The position numbers and the translations under genes are program-made. A stretch of DNA of 59,638 bases, taken from NCBI RefSeq assembly GCF_000003815.2, contig NC_049986.1:4737223-4796860 (forward strand), read 5' to 3'. This DNA is from Branchiostoma floridae (taxonomy: Eukaryota > Chordata > Leptocardii > Amphioxiformes > Branchiostomatidae). The notes beneath the pieces were generated by a model. It searched no databases. It saw nothing but the letters and a program-made list of their open reading frames with translations, and was not told where the DNA came from. This document shows positions 1-10,096 of the stretch, in pieces (position 1 is the stretch's first letter; each line of letters starts with the position of its first letter).

Positions 1-143
1 ATGTGGGTTGTTAATGTTAAGATGTGAGCCTATGCATGTTGTAAATAGGTGAGCCTGTACATGTGTGTTATAAAGATGTGAGCCTGTACTTGTATATTTG
101 TTGTAAAGACATGAGCCTGTACATGTGTGTTTAGTGTTAAGAT
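1..143. repeat. Minisatellite, left part (~33-36 bp unit, motif aagatgtgagcctgtac)
   Basis: The phrase gatgtgagcctgtac recurs every ~33-36 bases with drift. The array resumes at 595-815, so the MITE at 144-594 appears to have inserted into it. It lies in the intron before exon 1. Confidence 0.85.
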
Positions 144-594
144 TAGGGCTGGGTACTGGTCCAGAAAATCCAGGTCCAGTTCAGGTCCAGAGGATCAGGT
201 ACAGGTCCGGACCTGAACCTGGACCTGATTTAGTATGTAAAAACTTGTGAATGGACGATACTCAAAACAATGGTCCATTTTGCTACAAAGAAATCTGTAT
301 TTGACTCCCACTGGCGTTTTAAGATCCTACAAGGCTAACGGTAACGGCCTTATGCTGTACTATTGACTGTAAAACCTCGGTAAAAATAACTATTATAGAC
401 TCTACTCTTCACTTTTGTTATTTTCCTCGAGAGGTAAGCCCCAAAACGTGTGAATGCCTGATCATACATAATCTGTTCATTTTCCAATAGGTCAAACATC
501 CGGTCCACTGACTTTTTATGGTTTGGTTTTTCTGGACCGGTCCAATAAGAAAAAATGGTTTTGTAGCAGTACACTGTACCGGTACCCACCCCTA
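144..594. mobile_element. hAT-like MITE, TAGGG(C/G)TGGGTA family, copy 1
   Basis: The ends are inverted: TAGGGCTGGGTACTGGT at the left and ACCGGTACCCACCCCTA at the right. The interior is rich in ggtccag/ctggacc subrepeats and has no coding capacity. Two relatives lie at 36488 and 56209; the last keeps a perfect 8-bp target duplication, which suggests hAT. Here the flanks (gttaagat / gtttaacg) are only partly alike, as expected for an old insertion. Confidence 0.75.
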
Positions 595-815
595 GTTTAA
601 CGTGACCCTACACCTTTGAGTTGTAAAGATGCTAGCCTGTACTTGTTAGGTTTGTTTAAGATGTGAGCCTGTACCTTTGTGTAGTAAAGATGTGAGCCTG
701 TACTTGTGTGTTTTGTTGTTAAGATGTGAGCCTGTACCATTTTGTAGTGAAGCCTGACGTGTGTATTTTGTTGTAAAGATAAAAGCCTGTACTTGTATGT
801 TGTAAAGATGTGAGC
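595..815. repeat. Minisatellite, right part (continuation of 1-143)
   Basis: The same gatgtgagcctgtac unit is repeated about six times with drift (gatgctagcctgtac, gataaaagcctgtac). The short open frames on the minus strand here are repeat translations. Confidence 0.85.
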
Positions 816-891
816 CCGTGTGCGTGACATTGGTAGAAATGTATTTCAGGGGCCTTTTGGGCTTAATATCATGTCTTTGTGGTTTCTCCAG

Positions 892-939
892 TACATGCTG
901 ACACAACATACAACCTTTATCAGGAGGCAAGTCAGGAAA
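892..939 (+). CDS. UBR4: UBR4 exon 1 of window (16 codons)
   Basis: A 48-nt exon between a strong acceptor (tttctccag) and a strong donor (gtgagt). It reads MLTQHTTFIRRQVRK and joins in frame to exon 2. The TTFIRRQVRK segment fits the UBR4 sequence just before the conserved CGSKEKYRQLRD block. It is short, so it rests on splice sites and phase as much as similarity. Confidence 0.8.
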
Positions 940-2128
940 GTGAGTAGTAACTGTTTACTACTTTATTTACACAACACAACACAAGTACAGCAACAGCAAA
1001 GGTCTACCAGTACATGTACATGTACTACATCAGATTCTATACATTACATAGAAAGAAGTCGATACCTGTGGAATTACGAATGTATGCACTCTCAACATGT
1101 TGAGTTTAACCATCCCAATTACACTGCTGGTTCTAAGGTCTAAACCTCCTTTAATATGTTTACTTATTCATACTGATTCATACACAGTAGGGTTATCTCC
1201 TCCTAGAGTAATATTGAAATTTTATAGGTCTGGATTAAATGTATTGAATTCTTTTGAACAAGCAGCAAAAGGGCAAACAGCTTAATGCCTTTATCATCAT
1301 ATTAACATGAACAGTCCATGATATATTTATGGTCAATCTTAGGCCACAGCAAATAAATTTTATGGATGACATCAGAGCGCTCATTATTTTTCGCCAGATT
1401 TCAGAAAAAAACATTTTTGGTTCATTGATGGTCAGATAGACCCAAATGGGCAAACATGTTGAATGTGTTGTAGCCTAATACAGTTAAACCTGTATTAGCA
1501 ACCACCTTTGCATAGCGACCACCTGGCCATTGCAGTCGCTTTTTGTCGGTCCCTTGGATTTTTCCCATTGACCTATTAAGCATTAAGAAATAGTCTATAG
1601 CGGCCACCTGTACAACGCGGCCATGGCCACACGATTTCTGGTCCCGTAGATACAGAAACACTGCCTATTGCGACCATATGGTGGCCGTATGTCGCCCTGT
1701 CTTTTTTTATCTTGTTTCTTTCTGCTACATGTTGTATCTCAATCATTTTTGTATTCTGCATAGGATATCACCAAAATTTACTTGCTGTGGCCTTATTTTG
1801 ACATAATGGACACAATAATGGTCCCAGGGAATTTTATGATCATAACCTCCCAATTTCAACATTTGATTTATGACTGCACATTCTTATCATTGTGACGCCA
1901 CCATGAAATTCCAAATTATGTAATCATGCCAGTTTACCTTTTCTGTGGTTAACCTACATATTGACATACATAGTGAACCTGCATGTAAGGCAAACATGCC
2001 ACCCATTAGGCAATTGCAGTGGTCAATCATAGCTATGGATATCATGAATGTTTGTGTTGACTTCCCATGATATACACTGTAGTCAAGACACTTTAGTACA
2101 ATGTTGACTTGCCTGATATGTTTTACAG
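940..2128 (+). other. Intron 1; pogo-like repeat fragment at ~1482-1700
   Basis: From 1482 the sequence CAGTTAAACCTGTATTAGC is followed by repeated gcgaccacc/ggccacc words, the left end of the same family seen complete at 21934 and 30728. It follows TA, as expected of Tc1/mariner-pogo elements. I do not see the matching right end. The rest of the intron shows nothing recognisable. Confidence 0.6.
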
Positions 2129-2214
2129 CTGATGTTGTACCTGTGTGGTTCTAAGGAGAAATATCGCCAGCTGCGTGACCTGCACGCTTTACAGTCACAC
2201 ATGGGCCAAGTCAA
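2129..2214 (+). CDS. UBR4: UBR4 exon 2
   Basis: Acceptor ttttacag, donor gtgagt. Reads LMLYLCGSKEKYRQLRDLHA, one of the best conserved blocks of this part of UBR4 (scaffold region, no catalytic motif). It ends two bases into a Lys codon completed by exon 3. Confidence 0.95.
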
Positions 2215-2370
2215 GTGAGTAAGAGATCGATGGTTATGAGTTAGGGAACTACCAGTTCCAATTCTGTCATATTTTCAGTGGCAACAAGGTGGCAAAGACT
2301 TGTGCAGGTAAAAAAGCCCACCGGAAAAAGGAGGGGCCCATCTCGTGTGAGTAGATCACTTAAGCCCCAT

Positions 2371-2902
2371 TCATGATGTAAAAATGCAAAAATCTGTTTT
2401 GGTATAAAGCTGAAATGGATTTGTGTCAATGCTGAAACCCTTCAAAGTGGCTTTTAGTGTGTCCTTGAAGCGCTTTTTTTGCCCACCTTTTGCGTACTTG
2501 TCTTCTTCGTTCAAGCGCCAAACCTCATTATGTTGAGGGCTAGGGAAGGGGGTCATTTTCTAGGTGCAGGTTTGTGGGGCTGATTTGTGGCTGGTGGCTT
2601 TTGGCTCCTCAGTGGGCAGGGGCGCCGCTCCCTGACCGCCGTGTTGTGTGTGTGGCGGCGAGTACCCGTAGACTTGGTTGAGGTTTAGTGACTGGCACGG
2701 AGGGCATTTTTAAATGCCTCCAAGTTTTTCGCTTGAGCCATATGTTCCGGGAGGGCATTCCATTCATGAGCTGTTTTAATGTAGAAAGAGTATCGGTGGT
2801 AGTCAGTTCTAGATGGAGGAATTCGAAAGGCAAGGCTGTTTTCTTGCCATTCGGCGAGCGCTGCAGGCGCGAGTATTGTAGGGGGTCTGGGGACATCCTC
2901 AC
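2371..2902 (-). mobile_element. LINE 3'-end fragment (C-terminal tail, RTE-like)
   Basis: On the minus strand the frame ending near 2371 contains RLNEEDKYAKGGQKKRFKDTLKATLK, a pattern typical of the tail of RTE-type non-LTR reverse transcriptases (in such proteins a Trp/Arg-rich end follows). It may belong to the same element as the RT piece at 3880-4330, separated by the gap and another fragment. Degenerate. Confidence 0.55.
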
Positions 2903-2929
2903 TTAGAAAGTTTTGAAATTTATAACTCT

Positions 2930-3029
2930 NNNNNNNNNNNNNNNNNNNNNNNNNNNNNNNNNNNNNNNNNNNNNNNNNNNNNNNNNNNNNNNNNNNNNNN
3001 NNNNNNNNNNNNNNNNNNNNNNNNNNNNN
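2930..3029. other. Assembly gap (100 N)
   Basis: Exactly 100 N, a conventional placeholder of unknown true length. Frames crossing it are not real. Confidence 0.99.
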
Positions 3030-3176
3030 GGGAATGAAGCAAATTTACTGTCAGACAGGCCACATGTGACCTGTAGCATCCCTGATCAATCAGAATATCA
3101 TGCTTGTCAGAGGATGTGCTCCCCAGTGTAAGGCCTTAGGGTTTACAATTTGTGCTATTTTTTTAACAGGGCGTAC

Positions 3177-3523
3177 ATTGTACACCCGTACGCCTGCCTG
3201 GCTAAAAGCCTGCTTGGTCTATTTGTAAGTATAAGATCTAGTATGTTGTCGCTTCGTGTTGGATCTTCTACTATCTGGGTTAGGCCATTATCATTTATCA
3301 CATCAACGAATTGTCTGTGCTTGGCAACATGTCTGGTTCCAGGTTTAAGAGTCTTGTCCCTCCAGTTCCATCCTGGAAGGTTGAAGTCTCCACCAAGTAG
3401 GATGATGCTTTTCTCACTATTTGCAATCTTCCACAGTGATTGGTCTAACATATCAGTTGTGGTGTCGTCGTCTTCTCTTGGTCGGTAATAGGCTCCAACA
3501 TAGAAAGTTTTACACCCCTGCAT
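3177..3523 (-). mobile_element. Non-LTR retrotransposon endonuclease (EEP) domain fragment
   Basis: The minus strand reads VGAYYRPRED, then IILLGGDFNLPGWNW, then PTRSDNILDLILTN. These are the GDFN and LDLILTN motifs of the apurinic-like endonuclease of LINE elements. Only the endonuclease middle is present; RT is absent downstream on the same strand, so it is a dead fragment. On the minus strand it lies after the RT piece at 3880-4330, an order that means two different insertions. Confidence 0.8.
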
Positions 3524-3879
3524 AGCTACTTTAACCCATTGGACCCTTCCAGCCGAACGCCAAAAGCCCCGCCCCTTGTTCGATGTCGGGTTCTATTTCA
3601 AAACCTCGGTCAAAAACGGCGCGAGTTGCAAAAACATGGCCGCCGCCACTATTAGGCTGAGGATACTGACTGACTTCGGTTTAGCTTTTGGGGCCTTAAA
3701 ATCCTCTCAGAACGGGCGACAGAAAAATGCTATGCATTCTTTGTGGAAGGCTACATCCACTGGGTACAGTCATTTTAGGAGGGGACGTATATAGTTGCGG
3801 TAAGGGTGATATAATTTCAGTCAAAGCGCAAGCGGGAGGTGCTCCATAATATTACCTTGTTAGTGGGCAGGAGTGCCCA

Positions 3880-4330
3880 GTTTCTGACATGCGGTTGATG
3901 CAGGTGTAAAGCTGGGTACGTATATATGCGTAGGCATGTGTCCGGCATTCTTATGACGTGGCTCGCAGCTGCCAAAGGGACTGAAATAACAGCTTCTCTA
4001 CCATGACTGCCATGGTCCCCCTGCCTTGTAAATTTTGGCTGGGATGGAGTTGGAACCTGGTGCTTTGCTATTTGAAAGGAGCTGAATTTCATGATGGACC
4101 TCCTGCTCAGTTAGAGGTTCAGGGACTTGAGGCATGTCAATGATCAAGAGAAGGGTTGGTTTAACACCTTTCTTAAATGCTCAGCCCACCTTGCCAAGAT
4201 CTTGTTCTTGCCAGTCAGTAAGTTGGCCTCTTCTGCAGCAAGCAGTGGTGAGGTTCCAGAATGATGAGACCCATAGATTGCATTCAAGGCATCAAAGAAA
4301 CACTTCATCATAGAAACACTTTGTGTTGTT
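3880..4330 (-). mobile_element. LINE reverse-transcriptase N-terminal fragment (RTE-like)
   Basis: The minus strand reads DALNAIYGSHHSGTSPLL, KILARWAEHL, then EVHHEIQLLSNSKAPGSN and SIPAKIYKA. The KAPGxNSIPAKIYKAGG type block is the start of RT in RTE-type LINEs. The frame decays after about 4010. It abuts a Penelope-like fragment on its upstream side. Confidence 0.75.
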
Positions 4331-4339
4331 CTTGTCTGC

Positions 4340-4490
4340 AAACTTCTGGCGGGAAGGCGGAACCTGCCACCATCACGGTTCAGAGAAGGTCGATGCACCG
4401 TAATGTATGTGGCCTCCTTGACACCCCTCACAAACAAATCCTGCTCAGTGTCCAAGATATAGACTGTCTTGGTCCAATGATACGGAATGG
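4340..4490 (-). mobile_element. Penelope-like retroelement C-terminal fragment
   Basis: The minus strand reads ILDTEQDLFVRGVKEATYI followed by PSLNRDGGRFRLPA. This is the conserved tail that follows the GIY-YIG endonuclease in Penelope-like elements. Matching pieces occur at 40290 and 50720. Short and dead. Confidence 0.65.
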
Positions 4491-4599
4491 GGATTCGATA
4501 TGGATATAGTAAAGTTTAACTGGACCACAAAATAACATGCATAAAGGAACTCATATCCTATTGTCATTGCTTTTGGATTATTATATTTCAGCCATACCA

Positions 4600-5230
4600 T
4601 AGGTATGGTGAAATATATTGTATTCGTAATGTTTCTTCTTTCTTTCTCCGTTGTTCCTGAACCGAATGACTTGAAATTTGGCACAAAGGTAGAGTGGGCC
4701 AATACCCCCAGACATTTTTTTTCTTCAGTTTTTTCATATCTGCCTTTAAAATGATTTTATTCATGTTTTTTTGCAATTTTTATGTACATTTTGCCCCCCT
4801 GTACCCTGGTATTACAGCCAAAAAAAATGACCTGAAATTTGGTACAGAGGTGCCTTGATCATATGCCCACAAAGATCCAATAACAGCTTTGGCATATGGT
4901 ACGTACAACAAAATGCTTAATTTTGAGATTTTTTGCCCCCAAAATGATATTTTTGGCTCCTATACCCTCATTTTACAACCAAATGACCTGAAATTTGGTA
5001 AAGGAGTGCAATCCACATATGCGCACATGGATTCAATAAAACTTTTGGCATACAGTACAATAAAATACTTAATTTTGGGTTTTTTGGCCATTGTTTGACC
5101 AAAAACGTACGCTTTTTGCTCTTGTTCCCTGGTCTTATAACCAAATGACCTAAATTTTGGTAAATAGATGCATTCAAATGACACATGCATAATTTCTGGC
5201 ATAAACCACTTCAAAATAATATATTTGGGG
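4600..5230. repeat. Divergent tandem repeat, ~157-bp unit, about four copies
   Basis: The phrase aatgacctgaaatttggta recurs near 4665, 4826, 4980 and 5142, each followed by a ...catatg...ataaaac...ggcata stretch and a T-rich run. Units are strongly drifted. No coding pattern. Confidence 0.75.
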
Positions 5231-5409
5231 ATTTTTTTTGTAATTTTCCACTAGCCAGACCTTGAGGTCGTTGACCTCTCCCACCTGAAGACAGCATGTG
5301 CACATCTACATTGTATATATGCTAGCAACTTGATTAAAGAGGCAACCAATCACGTAGCCTAAGTCAGCATCCCGATGGGGATTGGCAGCCATGCCCAATC
5401 AGTGAGCCT

Positions 5410-6240
5410 GGTGTTAGCCTGGTGTCCATTCTGGCACGGAGGGGGTACATTTTTTTTAATTTGATCTTTGGACTGTTGATTATATAAAGTCTCTCAGTGG
5501 GAGTATTTTTGAACTGGTCTATTTTGGAATTTTACATGGGGTGTACTGAAAGAGTCCATTCTTGCACGGAGGGGGGGGGGCATTTTTTTAAAAATTTGTT
5601 TATGGACTTTGGTGATTTGATATATCAAAGTGTTTCAGTGTGGTTATTTTTTGACTGGTCTATTTTGCAATTTTACATAGGTTGTGCTGGAAGAGTCCAT
5701 TCTTACATGGAGGGTGAATCCATTTTTTGGACTTTGGTGATTATGTCCAAGTCCAATTTTAGCGGATGTATTCTTGACTGCACCACTTTACATAGGGGCA
5801 TGGCAAGAAGAGTCCATTCGTGCATGGGGATGTTTTCAAATTTAGTTTTAGGCGGGTGATGATTCAATATTCCATTTTTAGCGGAAGTGTTTTTGGACTG
5901 GTCTATTTTACCTTTTCATGCCTTTTTTGCTTAGTTTAACCTCGGACTGTCCGCTGACTTCTACTCGGAAATCCTCCTCAAAGTAATTGGATTAAAAGTA
6001 GGACGTGGTCATAATAAAAGGCCATGTTTTCAGTGGGAGTATTTCAGGACTGGTCTATTGTGCAAATTCACATGGGGTGCACTGGAAGAGTCCATTCTTG
6101 CACTGGGAATTTTGTAAGATTCATTTTGGGGTGTCATTAAGTGTCATTAGTAGAAGTGACTTTTAAACAAAAGTGTTCCATTTTTGCATATGGGTGATTT
6201 TGGAATAGTCTATTGTTGCATGGGGAGGGAGATGGCTGAA
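5410..6240. repeat. Divergent tandem repeat, about five copies (motif gagtccattcttgcac)
   Basis: Units carry gactggtctatttt..attttacatggggtg followed by gaagagtccattcttgcac. Copies lie near 5430, 5545, 5690, 5805 and 6085 with irregular spacing. Noncoding, within intron 2. Confidence 0.7.
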
Positions 6241-6795
6241 ATATGCTGTATTTGCTCTCAAGCAAATGTCGGCCTTTCTAGTTATTCATAAGATCATTCC
6301 TGTAGAAATTTCTGCTGAAGCAGGAAATATTTTTCCAGCAGGAATTTACCTTCTTTCTGAAAAATGAATATTCATCAAAGTTATTATGGTAACCGTATTT
6401 CACAACAGGTACTGTACATCATACTTGTCAATGATAATAATAATCTTTATTGACATGACAAAAGTACAGCGACTTTTGTAAGGTCTACATGTATAACAAC
6501 TAGTTACAGTACAACTAAACACACATACTTGTGTATATGGATATCTATAGGTATAAATAAATCGACATATAGGGTCTTATGTAAAGACTTTTCACAAAGT
6601 GCTTTAATTTATACTGAAAATATGTCACTTGTCAAAATGGGGAAAATGGAATTCCACACTTAAACTGGAGACTTCTTAATAAGATTGAGATAATCATTGT
6701 ATACTTGACTTTTGTATGCATGATTTTATTTCAAAGCTTGATATGTGAACCTGCCTTATACCCAGTACTAACACATATATCTCTGATTTCTGCAG
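6241..6795 (+). other. End of intron 2; reversed retroelement tail at ~6433
   Basis: The sequence aataataataatctttattgac at 6433 is the reverse complement of an (ATT)n tail with AATAAAG, which looks like the 3' tail of a LINE on the minus strand. Nothing else is recognisable. Confidence 0.4.
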
Positions 6796-6880
6796 AGAAC
6801 TTTGTGAGGAAGGGGGTTTTAAGAAGGATGGGCTACAGACAGCAGTTATCAGCCTTCCGTATGACAAACTCATCATAATG
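6796..6880 (+). CDS. UBR4: UBR4 exon 3
   Basis: Acceptor tttctgcag, donor gtgagg. Completes a Lys codon and reads ELCEEGGFKKDGLQTAV, then DKLIIM, corresponding to the vertebrate segment that ends ...DTLISLMEHLK. Ends on a codon border. Confidence 0.92.
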
Positions 6881-7036
6881 GTGAGGTGGTAATATTTCAT
6901 ATTCATGAATTAACCATTGTTGTCTCTAGGATCTAAAGAAAGTCCAATATGACCAGTTTGTGGGACATTTTGAAGTGAACTTTTCATGAATTTGAAGGAT
7001 ATATTGATCATAATTTCTCATGTGACTTCTTCCCAG

Positions 7037-7115
7037 ATGGACCACCTGAAGGCATGTACAGAGGTGGCTGCCACTCGAACCAGTAACTGGCAAACTTTCT
7101 GCCATCAGGACAAGA
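7037..7115 (+). CDS. UBR4: UBR4 exon 4
   Basis: Acceptor cttcccag, donor gtaagt. Reads MDHLKACTEVAATRT then NWQTFC, matching the MEHLKACAEIAA...NWQKFC block of UBR4. Ends one base into a codon. Confidence 0.95.
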
Positions 7116-7972
7116 GTAAGTGCATGTAGTTTTACAAGTTGATGGATATTGGTATCAGCTAGCATAGTTTAAAAAGATTTAGAGTTTTGAAAGTTTGTTT
7201 TCCTTTCAAATTGTTTTTAAGGTAACAACTCCATTCCAGGTAACAGGTGACAATACTGAAAGTGACGTGCATTGGATAGTGAGTGAGTGAGTGAGTGAGT
7301 GATTTAGAACATTTGGTACACACAAAAGCAACTTGGTGGTAATTAAAACACATGGCCAAAATAACTAAACAATACTTCCCCCACCCCATACCTTCACCTG
7401 TCCAAACGGTGTTAATATTTACAACTGGTTCATTGTGTGTGTCATTAAGTATGCAAATAAGATCCTCATTAACATAGATTATATTAGTTGATCTCATCCA
7501 ACCAAAGAACAGGTGTACACAGTCTACATTGTGTCTGAAGGAAGAAGTCTAATATCATTATCAGTAATGCAAAAGAGGTCCTTCTTTACATAGTTTAATT
7601 TCCAATGATGTTCACCTGTATATAAATCAAGTAAGAAACTCCTGTCATATACCACAAAGGAGGCATGAAACTTATCTGATTCCAGGACACATCCAGACCT
7701 ACCCATATATCTCTTGAGTTCTGCTCTTGAGATCTGCTGGTCAAATACACAATCATACATACATGCATACACACATACATACATGAATTATATAGTCATA
7801 TTTACATACAATGCCACTGAAAACATAACCTTCTTTGTGATGGTAATAACGATGCTGGATATACTAGTAGACAAGTAGAAATCATTTTGAATCCTATTTG
7901 GACCTTTGATATACCAGAGGACACCAGCACGGTATGGTACAGTAAGCTACCTATTTTATTTGTTTATTCCAG
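7116..7972 (+). other. Intron 4; (GAGT)n run at ~7275
   Basis: The tract ggatagtgagtgagtgagtgag resembles the tail after the LINE fragment at 31160, so it may be the last bases of a LINE insertion. The rest is unremarkable intron. Confidence 0.4.
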
Positions 7973-8128
7973 CCGTGGTTTGGTTCCTGCTGCAAGTGTC
8001 CTTTCTCCTGGATGAGGGTGTGGCTCCTGTCCTCCTACAGCTGCTGTCTGCAGCATTGTGCTGTACACCCCCAGTCAAACCAACCAGCACAGGGTCTGCT
8101 AAACACAGGAAGGACAAAGAACTACAGG
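7973..8128 (+). CDS. UBR4: UBR4 exon 5
   Basis: Acceptor ttattccag, donor gtatgt. Reads WFLLQVSFLLDEGVAPVLLQ and LLSAALC, strongly conserved helical-repeat sequence, then a short Ser/Thr/Lys linker (GSAKHRKDKELQ). The linker stands where vertebrates have a much longer Ala/Ser/Lys-rich low-complexity stretch, so this region is shorter here. Confidence 0.96.
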
Positions 8129-8632
8129 GTATGTACTGCCATTGGCTAAACATTGGATGTACACCCGTCCCTGCTTCCTTAGCCTTTGGGTCACACAACT
8201 CTTTCTGTTTCTTTTGTTGTGGGCGCTCAGCTCTGAATGACATGAACTAGATTTCTAGCGAGGTCAACGCCCATGAAGTCAATTCTTTCAGATGCAGAGT
8301 GATTAATAAAATAAATTAACACTAAACTAGTGGCACGGAAGGGACAAGGACGGATATTTCACACCTATTGTCTGCCGACTACGTGGGTGCTTACTGTAAA
8401 TAAGGGCAATAAATTACCAAAGGAAGTCTTTGTAGGGCTTACTTGTTTAGCATGCTCATTTCTCTTCTGTTTACAGATGATTTGCAAATACCTAGCTGTT
8501 AGTAAACCACATCGTTCAGATTTTTCATGTTACACCAATAAACTCCAACTAGCAGTATCACTTCTGAATCAATGATTTTCAATGAATGCACGGAAATAGC
8601 ACGCATAGATATTGTGGCACGTACAAAACAGG

Positions 8633-9180
8633 GCAGAATGATCCTGTGTGATGTGTGTACCTTGTGTGTGCAGGGCAGAATGATCCTGTGTGATGTGTGT
8701 ACCCTGCTTGTGCAGGGCAGAATGATCCTGTGTGATGTGTGTACCCTGCTTGTGCAGGGCAGAATGATCCTGTGTGATGTGTGTACCTTGTGTGTGCAGG
8801 GGAGAATGATCCTGTGTGATGTGTGTACCTTGTGTGTGCAGGGTAGAATGATCCTGTGTGATGTGTGTACCTTGTGTGTGCAGGGCAGAATGATCCTGTG
8901 TGATGTGCCTTGTGTGTGCAGGGCAGAATGATCCTGTGAGATGTGTGTACATTGTGTGTGCAGGGCAGAATGATCCTGTGATGTGTGTACCTTGTGTGTG
9001 CAGGGCAGAATGATCCTGTGAGATGTGCGTACCTTGTGTGTGCAGGGCAGAATGATCCTGTGAGATGTGTGTACCTTGTGTGTGCAGGGCAGAATGATCC
9101 TGTGTGATGTGTGTACCTTGTGTGTGCAGGGCAGAATGATCCTGTGAGATGTGTGTACCTTATATGTTCAGTGCAGACTG
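8633..9180. repeat. 42-bp minisatellite (~13 copies) running up to exon 6
   Basis: The unit is about 42 bp: cagggcagaatgatcctgtg followed by tgatgtgtgtaccttgtgtgtg. Early copies are nearly identical; later ones lose a few bases (gtgagatg, missing tgt). Because 42 is a multiple of 3, both strands stay open for ~120 codons; these frames are artefacts. The last, degenerate unit merges into the exon 6 acceptor (ccttgtatattcag). Confidence 0.95.
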
Positions 9181-9216
9181 ATTTTGTGAGAAATTCTGTG
9201 AACCTTGTATATTCAG

Positions 9217-9388
9217 GTACAGATGACTCAGTAAATGAAGGACAGCAGATGTGTCAGTCTATTGTACAACAGCTCCTAGCCATGGCAGACAGCTCTCTAT
9301 GGGAGCGTTTCATCCACTGCTTCCTGCTACACTCCAACTCCTCAGCAGTGCGCTGGCAGGCACACTTGTTGTTATTGAGTATCTTCAG
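9217..9388 (+). CDS. UBR4: UBR4 exon 6
   Basis: Acceptor ttgtatattcag, donor gtatgt. Starts with an acidic stretch TDDSVNEGQQMCQSIVQQLL, then FIHCFLLHSNSSAVRWQAH, matching UBR4 FLRCFLLESNSSSVRWQAH. The acceptor and first codons resemble the upstream 42-bp repeat. Ends two bases into a codon. Confidence 0.96.
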
Positions 9389-9479
9389 GTATGTACAAAA
9401 TGTATATTGTATAAATAAATATATATGTAGTGCCCCTGGCGCCTTTTTACCTGCATGTATGCAGGTATGGTTTTGATGC

Positions 9480-10096
9480 TGGTGGAAACTTTTCGGTAGC
9501 CGGGGATGTAGGGCGCTGTATCTCGTGAACGGATGGTGCGAGCACGACGATTTTTGGTACGTGGGTTGGGGGTGGTAGCTTGACACTCAGGTGTGATTTT
9601 GGGCCTCCTGGCGCTTGACCTTGACATTAAAGGTGGCATTTTTGGTGTTTTGGGGGCACTTTTGGCGCTGTGTGTCCGGAACGATACGCGCGATTGCGAC
9701 GATTTTTGGTGCATGGGTGGGGGGTTGTTGCCTGTTGCCTAGGATTGACTTTGGGCCTTGTCGCGTTTGAACTTGACCCGGCAGGTCGAATTTTGTGTCC
9801 GGGAGGGGTGTTTCCGGAGTTATATCTTCTGAACGGCTGGTGCTGGCGCGATGATATTTGGCACATGTGTCGGCGGTGGCTGAATAATGCTCAATTTTGA
9901 TTTTGGCGCCCTTGGTGCTTGAACTTGACATTTTAGGTTACCTTTTGTGCGGGCACGGGGCGTGCGCTGTATCTCCGGAACGCAAGGTGCCATTGTGTTG
10001 CCATTTGGTACGTGAGTTGTTTGTGGTGTCCTGGTGGTCAGGTTTGATTTTGGGCCTCCTAGTGCTTGAACTTGATACTGTATAGGTTGACCCTGT
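9480..10096. repeat. Divergent tandem repeat, ~145-bp unit, four copies
   Basis: Copies begin near 9511, 9666, 9811 and 9959, each with a (g)cgctgtatctc..gaacg start, a gatttttggtacgtg middle and an attttgggcctcctggcgcttgaacttgac end. GC-rich and noncoding; the open minus-strand frames follow the repeat. Function unknown. Confidence 0.8.

Noticed and set aside
3817-4092. Minus-strand frame read as a novel protein
   Set aside because: It is a shadow of the LINE reverse-transcriptase frame, which is in the neighbouring frame (EVHHEIQLLSNSKAPG).
8569-8952. Long open frames on both strands (~120 codons each) with repeated MILCDVCTLCVQGR / THITQDHSALHTQG
   Set aside because: They are translations of the 42-bp minisatellite, open on both strands only because the unit length is a multiple of three.
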